From NCBI RefSeq assembly GCF_043290135.1, contig NC_134705.1:53971771-54035770 (forward strand): a stretch of DNA of 64,000 nt, written 5' to 3'. The stretch is from Rhipicephalus microplus. Taxonomy: Eukaryota > Arthropoda > Arachnida > Ixodida > Ixodidae. Position 1 is the first letter of the stretch; the number at the start of each line of letters is the position of its first letter. Below the pieces are notes generated by a model. It worked only from the letters and a program-made list of their open reading frames with translations. It was not told the DNA's origin and did not search any database. Positions 42,501-54,387 of this stretch are shown piece after piece. The translations under genes were made by a program, and so were the position numbers.

Positions 42501-45500
42501 GTTCATGTGATGAAGACGAACCTCCGTTGGTTCTTGTTTTGTCATTTCCTGATGGCAAATCTTCATTATCTTTTCTCATTGTATTCTTATTTTACTTCGC
42601 TGTAAGAACAGCAACATTATAACTTCGAACTCTTAGAATGTTTTTATGGACTGTAAAAGTAATCGCGGCTTTTCTCTGGAATTCCGTTTTGGATTGTTGG
42701 CACGTCAGTACTTCTCCTCTCAGCTGGTGAGTGTTTTGTAAGTAGGACTTTGTCGCTGCAGCCTCCTGGTACTGTATGCAGTGCTCACTCAGCCAGCCTT
42801 ATTGGCACAGCAGAAAACATGAAAAATGTGGACTAATCACTGCAGGTGTGCCCTTTCTTGGTTGCGGCTGGCGTATCTTTGCAGTGGTGATGTCCTGAGT
42901 ATGTATTACTAGCTCGACAGGCAAAGCCTATTCTTTTAGTTAGCTGCAAATCACGTGCGAAGAGTACTATTAACGCTTGCTAAGAATACAGCCCCTTCAG
43001 GTGTGAATTATAATGCACTGTCCACAAATGTGGCAAATTCAGATAGCAAAATCACAAGGCACTCAATATTACATTCTAAGAAGGAAAATGATGTGTTCTT
43101 TTGTATGAGCTTCAGCAAGCCATTACGATTTCTATGAAATTAAAGACTACATCATTCTGATGTAAATTATATTTAGTTTTGATATGAAAAGAATGAAATC
43201 ATAAGCTCCCGATAAGTGTGCAATTAGTTTTTGATTGCATTAATTTCGGGAGAAGAAAAGCAACACTTGACGTTGGTTTTAGAACACGATTCGAACGACC
43301 CATCAAAGATAACAGTTCCTTCACTAGAGTGATCAGCTATGGTTGTGCGCACTAGACTGAGGTCAAGTCAGGACATACTGACTAGGAAGAAGGTTCAGTT
43401 CATCTAACGAACTGTGTATTTTACTCTATTCTGGCCTCAAGTTGACACAGCTAGCATAAACAAATTGCATACACAAATGTCACCACTGATTCTAAAGGGT
43501 TATATTTGTTTCTCTTAGAAAAATGTTTCCAATTGAAAACATGAGGTTGCATGAACCTTGACAAAATGCTTGAACATGGGCTATGAACTTATAACCTGTG
43601 ATATAGGCGGAACTTTGTGTGGTGGAGGGATAGGGGGACGACATCCTTGGTCTTCAGTGCAGGCAAGTCGAGTATGTGTTATTTGGTTCTCGGTATCCCA
43701 TTGCTGAAAATTTCAAGGGTGGGCCATTCGCCCAGTGTCCCATTCCTTTACTACACCACTGCATTAACCATGACGCACCCATCTTGCACTTTTGTGCCTT
43801 CAGCGGCTCATCCATTAAACTGCCTCTCTGGTGTACGTGACCATTTCAGCCGTTAATAATACAGATAAGCTAAATATTTTGATCTGCATGTCTAACTAAA
43901 AGTGAAAAAGGTTGTTTCAGCTTAAAAAGCCTTGAGAAAACATGTTCATACACCATGTAATTATGAAATCCAATGAGAACTTCATGTGTGTAGAGCAGTA
44001 TAAGTCACAAAGATATGAAATATGGGAAGAGTGATATGCACCAGCTACTCTGGACAACTGAGCTGTTTCTTGCTTTTAGTTCTGTTTGACTCCCACTGAT
44101 TATAGGACGTCTTGAAGACACATACACCACGAAATTGCACACAGAGTATGTGATAATTAAGACAAATGAACTAGTGATTTGCTGATCACAACAATCCTGT
44201 TTGCTATTCTGCACTGAGTCTGGAGAAAGGAATCTATAAATATATGACTGCGCTAGATTGAGGAACACTGTGAGAAAGAAATTGCAAGATTTCACATGCC
44301 AAATACTAAAAGAAATGCACAGCTGCTGACAACACAGGCAACAGTCTTCAGTACTGCAAACAGTCACTCACTCATAGCTTAAGATTTATTCATAAGTATT
44401 GCCTTTCAGTTGTGAGGACCAGTACTGACACCAGCTGTCAATTAATCCTCCTCATGTTCTAGAGATTACAGCAATTTTTGACACATTTGCCGGTTTGTAA
44501 CGTGTACGTCCATTGATTTCTCGAAAGACAGCAAGCTAGCCTTTGCCACCCCACAAAACGGAAAATTAATAAAAAGCAGCGAGTGTGAAATAAAACTCTC
44601 TACTGTACAGGAACCAGCTTGCCATATCTGTGCAGAGTACTTTCTTCTTTTCACAGACTTAAAAAAGAAAAGCAAAAAGGAGGAGGCGGAGAGGGGTCTG
44701 TGGTTCTGCATTTGATAAAACAACACGACGCCGTAAGCATGCGTGTTTCTTGTTTTTAAATGATTTAGCCTACGTGTTATGTTTTCTATGCATCAGCCCA
44801 TATGAACTCACGGAAATGTTTTTTTTTGCCCATCGTACTGCGTAAGTTAGCTGATGTTTTGGTTACAGTGGGGCAATGTATATATATATCATCAAAATAA
44901 TCAAGAAAAGAACGTTCCACAACAAAATTGTAACGCGCGATGACCCACGGAGACAAGGTGCCCGATGCCCAAGCACTCCACCACACTTTACCAACCGTGC
45001 GCTGCACTGTTGTAAGTAATTCGTGTGGTCGTTGCGATACTGGATGCGAGCGTCGGTGCGTGTGTCAGATTACGGCAAATGCGTGTGTTGTACGATTCAA
45101 TCACCGTAACGCAACTGATCACTCCAGTTTCCACACGTCAAGCACTTGTGTGCCGTTAACTGGTACAGCACTGTGAACGCAAAAAAACCAAATCAGTCGT
45201 GGCGATAGCTTGGCAGGACACATGATACGATACGCTTTGCGTCCGATATCCACGAAATCGAAAGCGCTTGGCGTGGCATCGCCGGCGTGATGCGACGAAA
45301 CGAACGCCGCCGGGTCACGTCGAAGTGGGTCACGTACGGCAGTGGCAACCGCTGTAGCTTCATCGAACAGATCTGCACAATTTTCATCTGCAAAAGCACC
45401 GCATCGGATGTCTGACAGGCGACAAACTTGATAAATGTTTGTCAGTAAAATAGTCTACCTTGCGCAACTTCAATCAACAATCATGCGTATCAACTAAGTG

Positions 45501-45599
45501 TGCGTTATTTAATGACAAAAAATATATCACTCATGCACCCGGCATAATACTTTCTCAACTTGAAAAATCGAACGTGAGTGGGACCAGAACAGAGCCAAA
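39501..45599. other. No gene recognised; longest quiet stretch
   Basis: About 6 kb, AT-rich, with no supportable gene. Contents: an (aat)n microsatellite at ~40885-40903, a cruciform-type hairpin at 42260-42318, and short frames (42060-42419, 44005-44367, 44466-44726 and others) without motifs. It could be intergenic or intronic DNA of a host gene; nothing in the window decides this. Confidence 0.45.
42260..42318. repeat. Two-step hairpin
   Basis: Outer arms 42260-42271 and 42307-42318 (12 bp, perfect) enclose an inner stem, 42272-42280 against 42285-42293, with one mismatch. It could extrude as a cruciform. No function is evident. Confidence 0.75.
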
Positions 45600-45653
45600 A
45601 GATATCAGCTCATAACGCTGGCAATAACGTTCAAACGACGGGCCAATAATGCC

Positions 45654-45963
45654 AGCCTAATTGCATGGCTCCACCCATATTGGCTGTTGGTTGTACAACT
45701 CGGTCCAATGTGGCCGTTCAAATACACTGGCACGGCCAAAAATGGCGGGAAGTTCTGAATGCTGGTCCAACGTCGCCGTTCTATTCGGCTGGCACAGCCA
45801 TTATTGGCGGAACATTGTTCATGCTGCCACGACATCTCCGTTCTAATAGGCTGGCACAGCCATTTTCGGCGGTACGTTGCCGATGCTGGTCCCACATCGC
45901 CGTTCTATTCGGCTGGCTCAGCCATCATTGGCGGTACATTGTCGAATCTGGGCCATTCTTGGG
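45654..45963 (+). repeat. 62-bp minisatellite, about five units
   Basis: The marker 'gttc(t/a)a' followed by a 'ctgg' recurs at 45716, 45778, 45840 and 45902, each 62 bp apart. A diverged unit precedes them. Each unit contains 'ctggcacagccatt.ttggcgg'. Overlapping open frames occur on plus (45665-46030) because the units lack stops; they are not evidence of a gene. It abuts the 'cccaggcggcacag' boundary of array 2. Confidence 0.85.
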
Positions 45964-46019
45964 CCATGAACTGCCGATCTATCCCCAACATTGGGCCAAC
46001 GTTCTGTGCCGCCTGGGCT

Positions 46020-47616
46020 GTAACAGCTGAATAATCTGCTCAGTCCTCGTGACAGCACTCTCGCAATGACCACGAAACCACTGGGTGTCGACTGTCCTTA
46101 TGTAGCCACTGCGTTGGGATGTCACCGTCGCTATCGGTGTTGTTCCACGCGCATGCTCTAGTCCAGAAGCAGCACGATGCCACGGCTGTCTTTCGATGCG
46201 ATGCACCTCGCAGCTGCCAGTGGTCATTTTTTTGCTCGATGCAGGTGACGGTGTTGGTGCTCAGCACAGGAGCACCTTTAACAGCGGAATAATCGGCCCA
46301 GTCCTTGTGAAAACACTTTCGCCATGCCCACGAAGCCACTGGGTGTCGACTGTCCTTATGTAGGCGCTGCGTTGGAGTGTCACTGTCGCTATCAGTGTTG
46401 TTCCACGCGCATGCTCTAGCCCAGAAGCAGCACGATGCCACGGTGGTCTTTCGATGCGATGCACCTCGCAGCTGCCAGTGGCCATTTTTTCGCTCGATGC
46501 AGGTGACGGTGTTGGTTCTCAGCCCAGGAGCACCTTTAACAGCGGAATAATCGGCCCAGTCCTTGTGACAACACTTTCGCCATGCCCACGAAGCCACTGG
46601 TTGTCGATTGTCCTTCTGTACCGCTGCGTTGGGATTTCACCGTCGCTATCGGTGTTGTTCCGCGCGCATGCTCTAGTCCAGAAGCAGCACGATGCCACGG
46701 CGGTCATTCGATGCGATGCACCTCGCAGCTGCCAGTGGCCGTTTTATTGCTCGATGCAGTGACAGTGTCGGTGCTGAGCACAGGAACACCTGTAACAGCA
46801 GAATAATCGGCTCAGTCCTCGTGACAACACTTTCGCCATGCCCACGAAGCCACTGGGTGTCGACTGTCCTTATGTAGGCGCTGCGTTGGAGTGTCACTGT
46901 CGCTATCGGTGTTGTTCCACGCGCATGCTCTAGCCCAGAAGCAGCACGATGCCACGGCGGTCTTTCGTTGCGATGCACCTCACAGCTGCCAGTGGCCATT
47001 TTTGTGTTCGATGCAGGTGACGGTGCTGGTGCTGAGCACAGGAAAACCTGTAACAGCTGAATAATCGGCTCAGTCCTCGTAACAACACTTTCGCCATGCC
47101 CACGAAGCCACTGGGTGTCTACTGTTCTTATGTAGCCGCTGCGTTTGGATGTCACCGTTACTATCGGTGTTGTTCCGCGCGCATGCTCTAGTCCAGAAGC
47201 AGCACGATGCGACGGCGGTCTTTCGATGCGATGCACGTCACAGCTGCCAGTGGCCGCTTTCTTTCTCGATGCGGGTGACGGTGTCGGTGCTGAGCACAGG
47301 AACACCTGTAACAGCAGAATAATCGGCTCAGTTCTTGTGACAACACTTTCGCCATGCTCACGAAGACACTGGGTGTCGACTGTCCTTATGTAGCCGCTGC
47401 GTTGGGATGTCACCGTCGCTATCGGTGTTGTTCCGCGCGCATGCTCTAGTCCAGAAGCAGCACAATGCCACGGCGGTCTTTCGATGCGATGAACCTCACA
47501 GCGGCCAGTGGCCGTTTTCTTGCTCGATGCAGTTGACGGTGTCGGTGCTGAGCACAGGAAAATCTGTAACAGCAGAATAATCGGCTCAGTCCTCATGACA
47601 ATACCTTCGCCACGCC
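46020..47616 (-). repeat. 258-bp tandem array, six units plus a part (array 2)
   Basis: Same family and orientation as array 1. Unit starts ('gtaacagc' or 'ttaacagc') at 46020, 46278, 46536, 46792, 47050, 47308 and 47566; one interval is 256 bp, the rest 258. The last unit is cut after about 50 bp. It begins at exactly the same phase of the unit as array 1. The 256-bp unit shifts the frame, so unlike array 1 no single frame spans the whole array; the longest is 47596-46673 on minus. No LINE body is attached. Confidence 0.95.
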
Positions 47617-48299
47617 TATATGAGTCCTTGAATCATAGGCCCTGTAAAGCGATCAATGATGGGTGGCGAAACAGTCAGAAACGGCACTCACTTCGACACC
47701 ATCCGAGTCCAGTAGCCAGAAGGACTCCCAGCTTTCAGTTGACCGCTTGCGCGCATACTTGCAGAACTCAACTGGCCTGTAAGAAGCATTTTTCTAATAA
47801 TAATATATAACTGTGGTCCCTTTTTGACAGGCATTTAGAAAGGGTTCGCCAAAAAACTGAACTGTTCTTTCTGCTTGCTTATTAAAGAGCATTTAGTCTT
47901 CTTTCATGCATGATCTTCAGGTCACTTATTCAGGAGAACAAGTGAGGATAATATAACAGCATTATTATTACTGTTAATATAATATTGTTTATTTTTTATC
48001 AATACATTTGATGAAGGACAGCTATAGGTGAAAGCTGCTCTTCGAAAGAGAGAGCTTGAGGAGAGCCTACACCTACCTTTGAACGCTACAGCAGGGACAC
48101 TACAGCACGGTTTGCGTCGGCAACGATTTCTCACCACTGACTGCGATGACGAGGCATTGACCCCCGAACACTCCTTCAAGCTAGCTCCTTGCATTGGGTC
48201 TGCACAACGCCTATGCAGAACTTTGAGAGGCACAACTCGTCACACAACTGCAGTTGCTCAAGGAAGCACCTACATGCTGTGACCTGCTCTACGCCTCGG
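47617..48299. other. No gene recognised
   Basis: Between array 2 and the LINE RNase H remnant. The plus-strand frame 48028-48282 may be upstream coding of that LINE but has no motif I can name. Confidence 0.35.
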
Positions 48300-49290
48300 C
48301 TACACCGGCATGTTTCACAACGCAGCTCGCCACAAGCCCATTCCGGACCAACTTCTTGTCACTTATAAGGTCGCTCCCATCCCCCGCAGTGTGAATCTCT
48401 AACTACGTCAGGGCCGGCGAGGAACCAGAGTGAAAGCCCTCGAACAAACTAATGCGCACAAGAACACTGCATAGGATGTTGAAGCAGCCAACTACGATCA
48501 CGCGAACAATAAGAAAGTAGCCACAGTCGTAGACCACACACTCGCAGAACGTACCGGTGCTTCTTTTCGGAGCCACAACATAACCTAAGCTGATGAAACT
48601 GCCATCCCGCTTGCTCTTGCCCTCAGTTACAGAGAGTGATAATCGCTGACAGTTCTCATGCATTCTCAAGCAGCTTCCTGCGACTACCTACGAGAGCGCA
48701 TCAGCCTACTACCTTCAACGTCATCCTGAGTGCTACAGACACTGTCGGGCATCCCAATACGCACCCACTAAAAATTTGGCATCAGATTACATGGACCGTG
48801 GGTCACATAGAACTGGAGCAAAATCAGACAGCAGATAAGGTAGCTCGAGGGTATGCGAGCCGAGCACCTTGCAACTCCGCTCCTGAGGAGCCTGTTCCCG
48901 TCCCTTGCGACTATTTGGAACCATTACAAAAGACCTAGGAAAGCTTATTTCATACCACACCGATCACCAACGAAACAACAGTTGGTCAGTTGGATCGAAC
49001 CGGCAGGTTTCGAAGTTTGCACACCTTCAGTAAAATGCATCCCTTGGCATAATCTTCTCAATGCCCATGGTTTTTAGGTAAAACCACTTTGTTCCACGCC
49101 ACGGGTGAATGTCAGGTCATTAAGCCTTAAAACCAATACAAAATCCAACAGTGGAGCGATGGGAGGAACTACTACCCAGCGAGAATCCGGAATATCGGCT
49201 GAGTGTAATCGACCGGGTCCACAGAGCAGATGCTGCAAGCGGAGCCCTGAACTAAAGGCTCCCCACCCAACACAAGTAAAAATTCTCTGA
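48300..49290 (+). pseudogene. LINE RNase H domain and C-terminal tail (LINE-D)
   Basis: Plus-strand decayed 3' part of an RNase H-bearing LINE (I/R1-like organisation). Near 48365 one frame reads 'YKVAPIPRSVN', like the 'APIPxNMHP' entry to RNase H. The frame 48636-48938 contains 'ADSSHAFSSSFL' (tDSkxA block) and 'IHITWTVGHIELEQNQTADKVA'-like sequence (actual 'ITWTVGHIELEQNQTADKVA'), the 'xPGHxxxxGNExADxxA' block. The tail near 49152-49250 reads 'VERWEELLPSENPEYRLSVIDRV', a frequent C-terminal end of such ORF2 proteins. Frameshifts and stops throughout. RNase H removes RNA from RNA:DNA hybrids during integration. Confidence 0.7.
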
Positions 49291-49479
49291 CTACTTAGAG
49301 CTTCTCAGCAGAAAATTTTCTCTAAATAAATATGTAAGTTTTCACCTCCACCAATTTTTCGGTTTCGGGAATTTCGATCAATGATTTATACCCGATTGTG
49401 TGTGACTTGTGGCCTCTCTAGATGCTCTGCTAAGCTGCATACGAAAACAAGCTCTTCAGTAGACTGAAAAGGCAACCCA

Positions 49480-50650
49480 CGTGTTTAAAAGAATCAAGTC
49501 TTCTCTCACCACTACAACAGTATTGAAATATCCAATAGCAGATCCACCAAGTGCGATCTTGACAGGCGCCTAATACAACGCTGTTTGCACCGATATACAG
49601 CAATACAACAACCGCACATGACATCCACTAACTTTCCTTTCAGAGACTCGTCATGTATTTGTCTGTCCGACACCACCAGCGCTTACAGTTTGTTGTCATT
49701 TCAGTGTCTTATCCGACCATTACCCTCTTCTGCACGAGATGCACTGATCGGCATCCTGCTGCTTGCTTTGTGAGACTCGACAGCTCTCCCACATCTGGGA
49801 GTTCACAACAACGTTTAGTCATGTCCAAGGCACGGACACAATTCATGCCGGTGTTCTGAAGCACATCGCTGCAGTCTCCACACCAACCGCAGAGCCATCC
49901 ATCGCCGACGTCTGCCTTCACGCTGTTTACCATCATGATGACCCCGAGCTGCGGACCCTCCGGAATTCGTCAGTGTCCCTGATACGTGAGGACGTCGTTT
50001 TGACTGCAGATGGTACATACTTAGTGTGTGATACTTCTACTGGAACACCCCGACTCAATTCCGGCAGCGCCTTCACAGACAACTTGTTCGACACTTGACG
50101 CAATCTGTTGCATCTCGAAATTCGCATGACAGAGAACCTAATTTGCAGTGATCACGTTTGGCTTCAGCTGAACGAGCAAGTTCACAAAAAGGTGTGCTGT
50201 TGGCCGTGTGAACGCTTCAAGATCCAGCGCCATCCCATCCCTCCTGCGAAGTCTTCCCTTCCCATGGACGTGTGATTTGACACCTTACAGTAAAACCTGG
50301 TCGACGCTCTCCCTCCTTCCAAGGGCTACAGCTGTATACTAACATGCATTGACGACTACACAAGGTGGTTACAAGTTACACAAAATAGCTGACATATCAG
50401 CGCCCGCGGTAACAGCAGCTTTCGTGTTCCCACGGGTTGCAAGACTCGGCTGTCCATCAGCAATAGTGACGGATCATGTTCGGCCGTTCAATTCAGCACT
50501 CTTCAACGATCTCCTCAATCTTCCCGAAACGACACGCCTTCGTACGGCCACCCGAAAAGAAATGGACTAGTCGAGCGTTTCCACAGGCATCTTAAGTACT
50601 CGCTCATGGTCCATAGATCGCAGCTGATTTCGCACTCGCAATGTGAGGTA
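49480..50650 (+). pseudogene. Ty3/gypsy RNase H and integrase, heavily decayed
   Basis: Plus strand, several frames. Order: 'CTDRHPAACFV' near 49745, like 'YTDHKPLTFAL' at the end of RNase H; 'LSHIWEFTTTFSHVQGTD' at 49787-49840, like 'HxxFISEFTTDIRHVxGxDN'; 'DDPELRTLRNSS' and 'YLVCDTSTGTPR' (frame 49763-50098); a decayed zinc-binding region with 'CCWPCERFKIQRH'; 'LPPSKGYSCILTCIDDYTRW' near 50310-50370; 'FPRVARLGCPSAIVTDHVRPFNSALF' at about 50428-50510; and 'NGLVERFHRHLK' near 50563-50600, which carries the Glu of the DDE triad. Motif order is diagnostic for Ty3/gypsy pol. Frameshifts and stops make it inert. No LTRs found nearby. Confidence 0.85.
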
Positions 50651-51205
50651 CGGTTTCGCCACACAAGCTTTACGTTTCCCAGAGAATTTGTTTGCTGGCA
50701 GTAGGCCCGTATAAAATAAAGGCCTCCTTCTCTTTCATTCCGCCAATGCAGGAGTCTTGAGGGGACCATCGGACTCACCACTCTCGGTAATGCCTTTCAG
50801 TTGTGATGTGCACACCAGATAGACAGTATAGTTTCATGACTCAAGTAGTAAGACTGACTAATGCCAGCTTGGCTCTGTTGCCTTCAGGATTGAAGCTCCT
50901 TATGGCGTGGCTTGTGCATCCCCCGTTGCCGTAGTGCGTAACCTGTTGCACATACCCTCACAACAGTGGCACATACCCGTCTTCGGGCAGATATCCACAT
51001 GTCCACATGTTACGAAAAACGTAGCACGGCGTCGTTATCACGCTCTCGGTGTTAACAAAACGCTGACAGCAGAAATGTGGTACATACTCTCGTTTATTCT
51101 TTGGATTGCCTGCTGAATAACGGTACTTGTATATGTTGTATATATAATAGAAAGAAGCGAGATGGTGGTATATGTGATAGAAAGAAGCGAGAAGTGAGAT
51201 GGCTT

Positions 51206-51235
51206 CCGTTCATCTAGTATTTACTAGATGAACGG
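51206..51235. repeat. Hairpin with 14-bp perfect arms
   Basis: 51206-51219 pairs with 51222-51235 around a 2-base centre. It sits at the left edge of the 'ggac' simple repeat. Confidence 0.9.
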
Positions 51236-51420
51236 ACGGACATATGGACAGACAGGCAGACACATGGAAAGAAGAACGGACGCACGCACAGAGGGACGTA
51301 TGGACGGACCCATGAACGGCCTTGTGAACGGGCCTACGTACAGATGGACTGACGCAAGCACGCACGAATGGACGCACGTGCAGACAGACGCATGGACGGA
51401 AGCACGGACGGATTGATAGA
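51230..51420. repeat. Degenerate tetranucleotide repeat (ggac-like)
   Basis: About 190 bp of 'gaacggacggac', 'ggacagacagg' and similar words with 4-base periodicity. The antisense frames it produces ('CVRASVHPSVR' type, Ser/Val/Arg/Pro rich) are artefacts of the repeat. Confidence 0.85.
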
Positions 51421-52194
51421 AGCTTCGTCCCACTCATGATCATTTATTCCATGAATATGCTGTGATTTTTCATGTGACCTTGCCGTGATCATTCTCAAGT
51501 CCCTACGAATTGACACGAACCCTGCCCCCCCATTATCTCTCCCCGCAAAAACTTAAAAAAATCAAGTGAGTGAAATAAAGCCGGGGTGATTGCCAATATT
51601 CACAGGGTCTCACACAGCCAGGAGAAAATAGCAAGATGCATGTGAATTTTAGTTGTATTTTGAGCCACGAACAAGTTGGACACCATTTTCAAGCGCCTAA
51701 ATCGAGAAGGACCGAAGAAGGCTGCATGCAGCTTGAAGCATGCGAAATGGTTTGTGAAGTGCGCCGTAGGTGTGGTTTATGAGGTGCACCTGTCCTGCGT
51801 CAACCTGACATCAGCCATTGGTGGAGGTGCCTCAACACACGACTGAGATAACATATGAATGATTAGAGCCATAAGCATGGAGCTACTTATTTATTTATTT
51901 ATTTATTACATACTGCTGACCTGTTTACCAGGGGCCGGATTCACAAAACTCACTTACGAAAACATTTTTGCGCAAGAGAAATTTTGTTGCGTAAGTCGAT
52001 TCACGAAACGAAAAAACGTCGTAAGAGGCCATCGTTGTCACATCGGCCGCTGCAAATAAAGCGCGCTGTGACTGCCCGGGAACATGTCAGCGATGGTGTT
52101 GCAGTTGCTATATTTGCTTACGTCACCGAAAAGGGCTCGTAAGTTGATTCACGAAGCGAAATTGTGCGTAAAAACAGCATGGCTGAGAGAAAAT

Positions 52195-52222
52195 CCTAAG
52201 AGTGGTCCGGACCACTCTTAGG
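52195..52222. repeat. Perfect 28-bp palindrome
   Basis: Positions 52195-52208 are the exact reverse complement of 52209-52222, centred on 'tccgga'. It lies near the end of the non-autonomous-looking element that starts near 51935. Confidence 0.95.
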
Positions 52223-54061
52223 AACAATGTGGCTACTTAGAACCTGCTGCTGCGGCGGTATGCTTTGGTGCCCTGGCTGGTTTCGAGTTAATTCACGCCC
52301 ATTAAGGGCTGCCTGATGACTGCTCGTGCGTTTTTATTTAGAGCTTCGTGTGTTGTTTCCCTTGTACACAGTGGATGGTGTTGACAACAACCATCGTCCA
52401 ATAAGTTCGAAGTCGCAGTAATTGAAGAATTCTATTGGGTGTCAATGGCATAAAACTACGCATGTAAATATTTGTGGTTGGATGAAAACCAATGTGATAC
52501 GTGAATGGTCGGTGCATTCGAACGCGGCATGGCATATGATCAACCTCATTTGTTATGTTGTTGTGTTGCGCCCTATCTCATCCAATTAAAAGAGCGACTC
52601 GAGATCCTTGCCTCATTGGTGGAAATTAGCACCAAAAAGGCTAATGAGAGCACATTCTTTGCACGCTATTTGAAAAAAAAAATGAGAGGAAGTTTTCAGT
52701 GAGTGGTTCATAAAGTTTGTGCTCTGGTGTACTTCGACTGGCTCTAACTGTCCGATGGATGCGATCTCCGAAATACAGCTGTCGATACACTTTGGAACAA
52801 TCTGGAACGGCGCGTACATTGTAAACTGAAGCGTATAAGGAGTGCGCGTGATTACGCATGAAACTACAAACAAATCATGCATCTTCACCTTCACTGTTCA
52901 GACACCGATATGGACTGTGATAATATGGCAAGCAATCGGAATGAAATGACCCTAGTAACTTTGTATGACACCGAAAATATGCAAACCCTCACGATTCTGG
53001 AGCAAACCTTGGCTGAATTCATCCCTGCGTCAATTACCAGCCATTTAACTTGGCGCATGAACATCATTCAAAGGTAGAGCGAGCCACTGACATGTATTTT
53101 GTGCGACGGAGCGACCACTTGACCTGAGAATAATAGCATTGCAAAGGCGAATCCCCTGTCGCATGCTCTGATCGAAGCAGACGACAAACGCGAGCAGACG
53201 ACGGCTTGGCCGACAGGCACAGCTTGTGATTGGTTGTAAGCAATACCCCCTACATCAGCTCACTCCGTGACGTTGCCAAACACTTCTTTCATCTGGCACG
53301 CCTGTCCTGTTTGTCATATCACCCCCTTCGCACATAAGAGAAAATTTTTTCACGCCGTGAAAATAGTGCAAGTACTTTCTAAGAGCTCTCTTATGTGCTG
53401 CGCAGTTGTCGAAAACAACATGGCGTCGTAAACAGCATATCGGTCGGTGCGACTTTCAGCAAACGCTTCTCACGAGTTACTTCAGCGTTTGACCGGATGT
53501 GTTGTGATGAGAGCTGCTCTTTCGGTGCGTCTAAGCAGTGCGGAAAGCTGTGGCAGTGCAATCATGTACGGTGAAGCACGGCGAAGCCTGTGCGTCGGTG
53601 TGGTTATCAAGCGGGGATCGGCGTCGATGTATCAACGGCAACTAGCACTCGAGAAGCCTGCAATGTGTGTTTGTGCGCCGGTAACAGTTCGTTCGCTTGA
53701 CTTTCCAGTCTCTCAGTTGAGTGCTGTGCGACATTTCGGATTGACAGCGTTTTGACACGTTACTTGAGGGACCCCAAGTACGTACGGAAACGTATGAACT
53801 ACGCGCTCGTTTCTTGCTTCGCCACTAGTTAGCCCGTACGCTTCTATTTACTTGAGAGCAATGTACAGTTCGGGAGTGAAACGATGTTGGTTGTGAACAG
53901 TGGTGCTGTGTTGACGTTCCAAGACTTGTGAACAAGCTGTGCTCGTGTGACCCAAAATTGAAAGACAGCGTTGATAACTGTTTTGCCCTGCGAAGTTGTG
54001 GTGGGGCAGCTTGGCGCTTTTGTTTGTTAAGTCGTCACTTCTCCTTTTTGCGATGACCATA
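52223..54061. other. No gene recognised
   Basis: Short frames at 52613-52894 (minus) and 53447-53755 (plus) have no motif. The plus frame at 53447 lies upstream of the Harbinger remnant and could be a first exon or the DNA-binding partner of that element; there is no direct support. Confidence 0.4.
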
Positions 54062-54063
54062 GT

Positions 54064-54380
54064 CCTAGCGCTGTGATATGATCAACCAAAACTGCGAGAT
54101 GCTACATTCTGTTGTGGATCGTGTTACTTTGGAAGCGCTTAGACTGTTCTTCGGTAACAACTTGAGAGTTCTATGTGGCAGCGAGAGCCCGTGAACGTCA
54201 AGCTTCCCTCCGGCCCCCAGACCTAGCGCTGTGAAGTGATCAACCAAAGCTGCGAGATGATAGATTCTGTTGTGGATTGTGTTACTTTGGAAGCGCGCCT
54301 AGACTGTTCTTCGGTCACAACTTGAGAGTTCTATGTGGCAGCGAGAGCCCGTGAACGTCAAGCTTCCCTCCGGCCTCCAG
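54064..54380 (+). repeat. Two-copy tandem duplication, 158-bp period
   Basis: 'cctagcgctgtga' at 54064 and again at 54222 starts two near-identical units, each with 'tctgttgtggat.gtgttactttgg' and ending 'gaacgtcaagcttccctccggc'. The second copy runs into the transposase-like frame. Confidence 0.95.
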
Positions 54381-54387
54381 AAAAAGC

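Larger units (their letters stand above)
50651..52194. other. No gene recognised; simple repeats
   Basis: Holds a short hairpin at 51206-51235, a degenerate 'ggac' simple repeat at ~51230-51420 and a (ttta)n tract at ~51883-51905. From about 51935 a sequence with 'gattcacaaaactcacttacg' and 'gtaagtcgattcacgaaacg' repeats itself near 52138 ('gtaagttgattcacgaagcg'), suggesting an internally repetitive non-autonomous element. Confidence 0.5.

Noticed and set aside
45605..46034. Overlapping frames at the 62-bp minisatellite
   Set aside because: Open only because the repeat unit lacks stops; frames on both strands are equally open.
46673..47596. A 307-codon open frame on minus in array 2
   Set aside because: It is the same tandem repeat; the 256-bp unit breaks the frame and no LINE or other gene is attached.
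51210..51443. Antisense frames rich in Ser/Val/Arg/Pro
   Set aside because: Translation of a degenerate tetranucleotide repeat.
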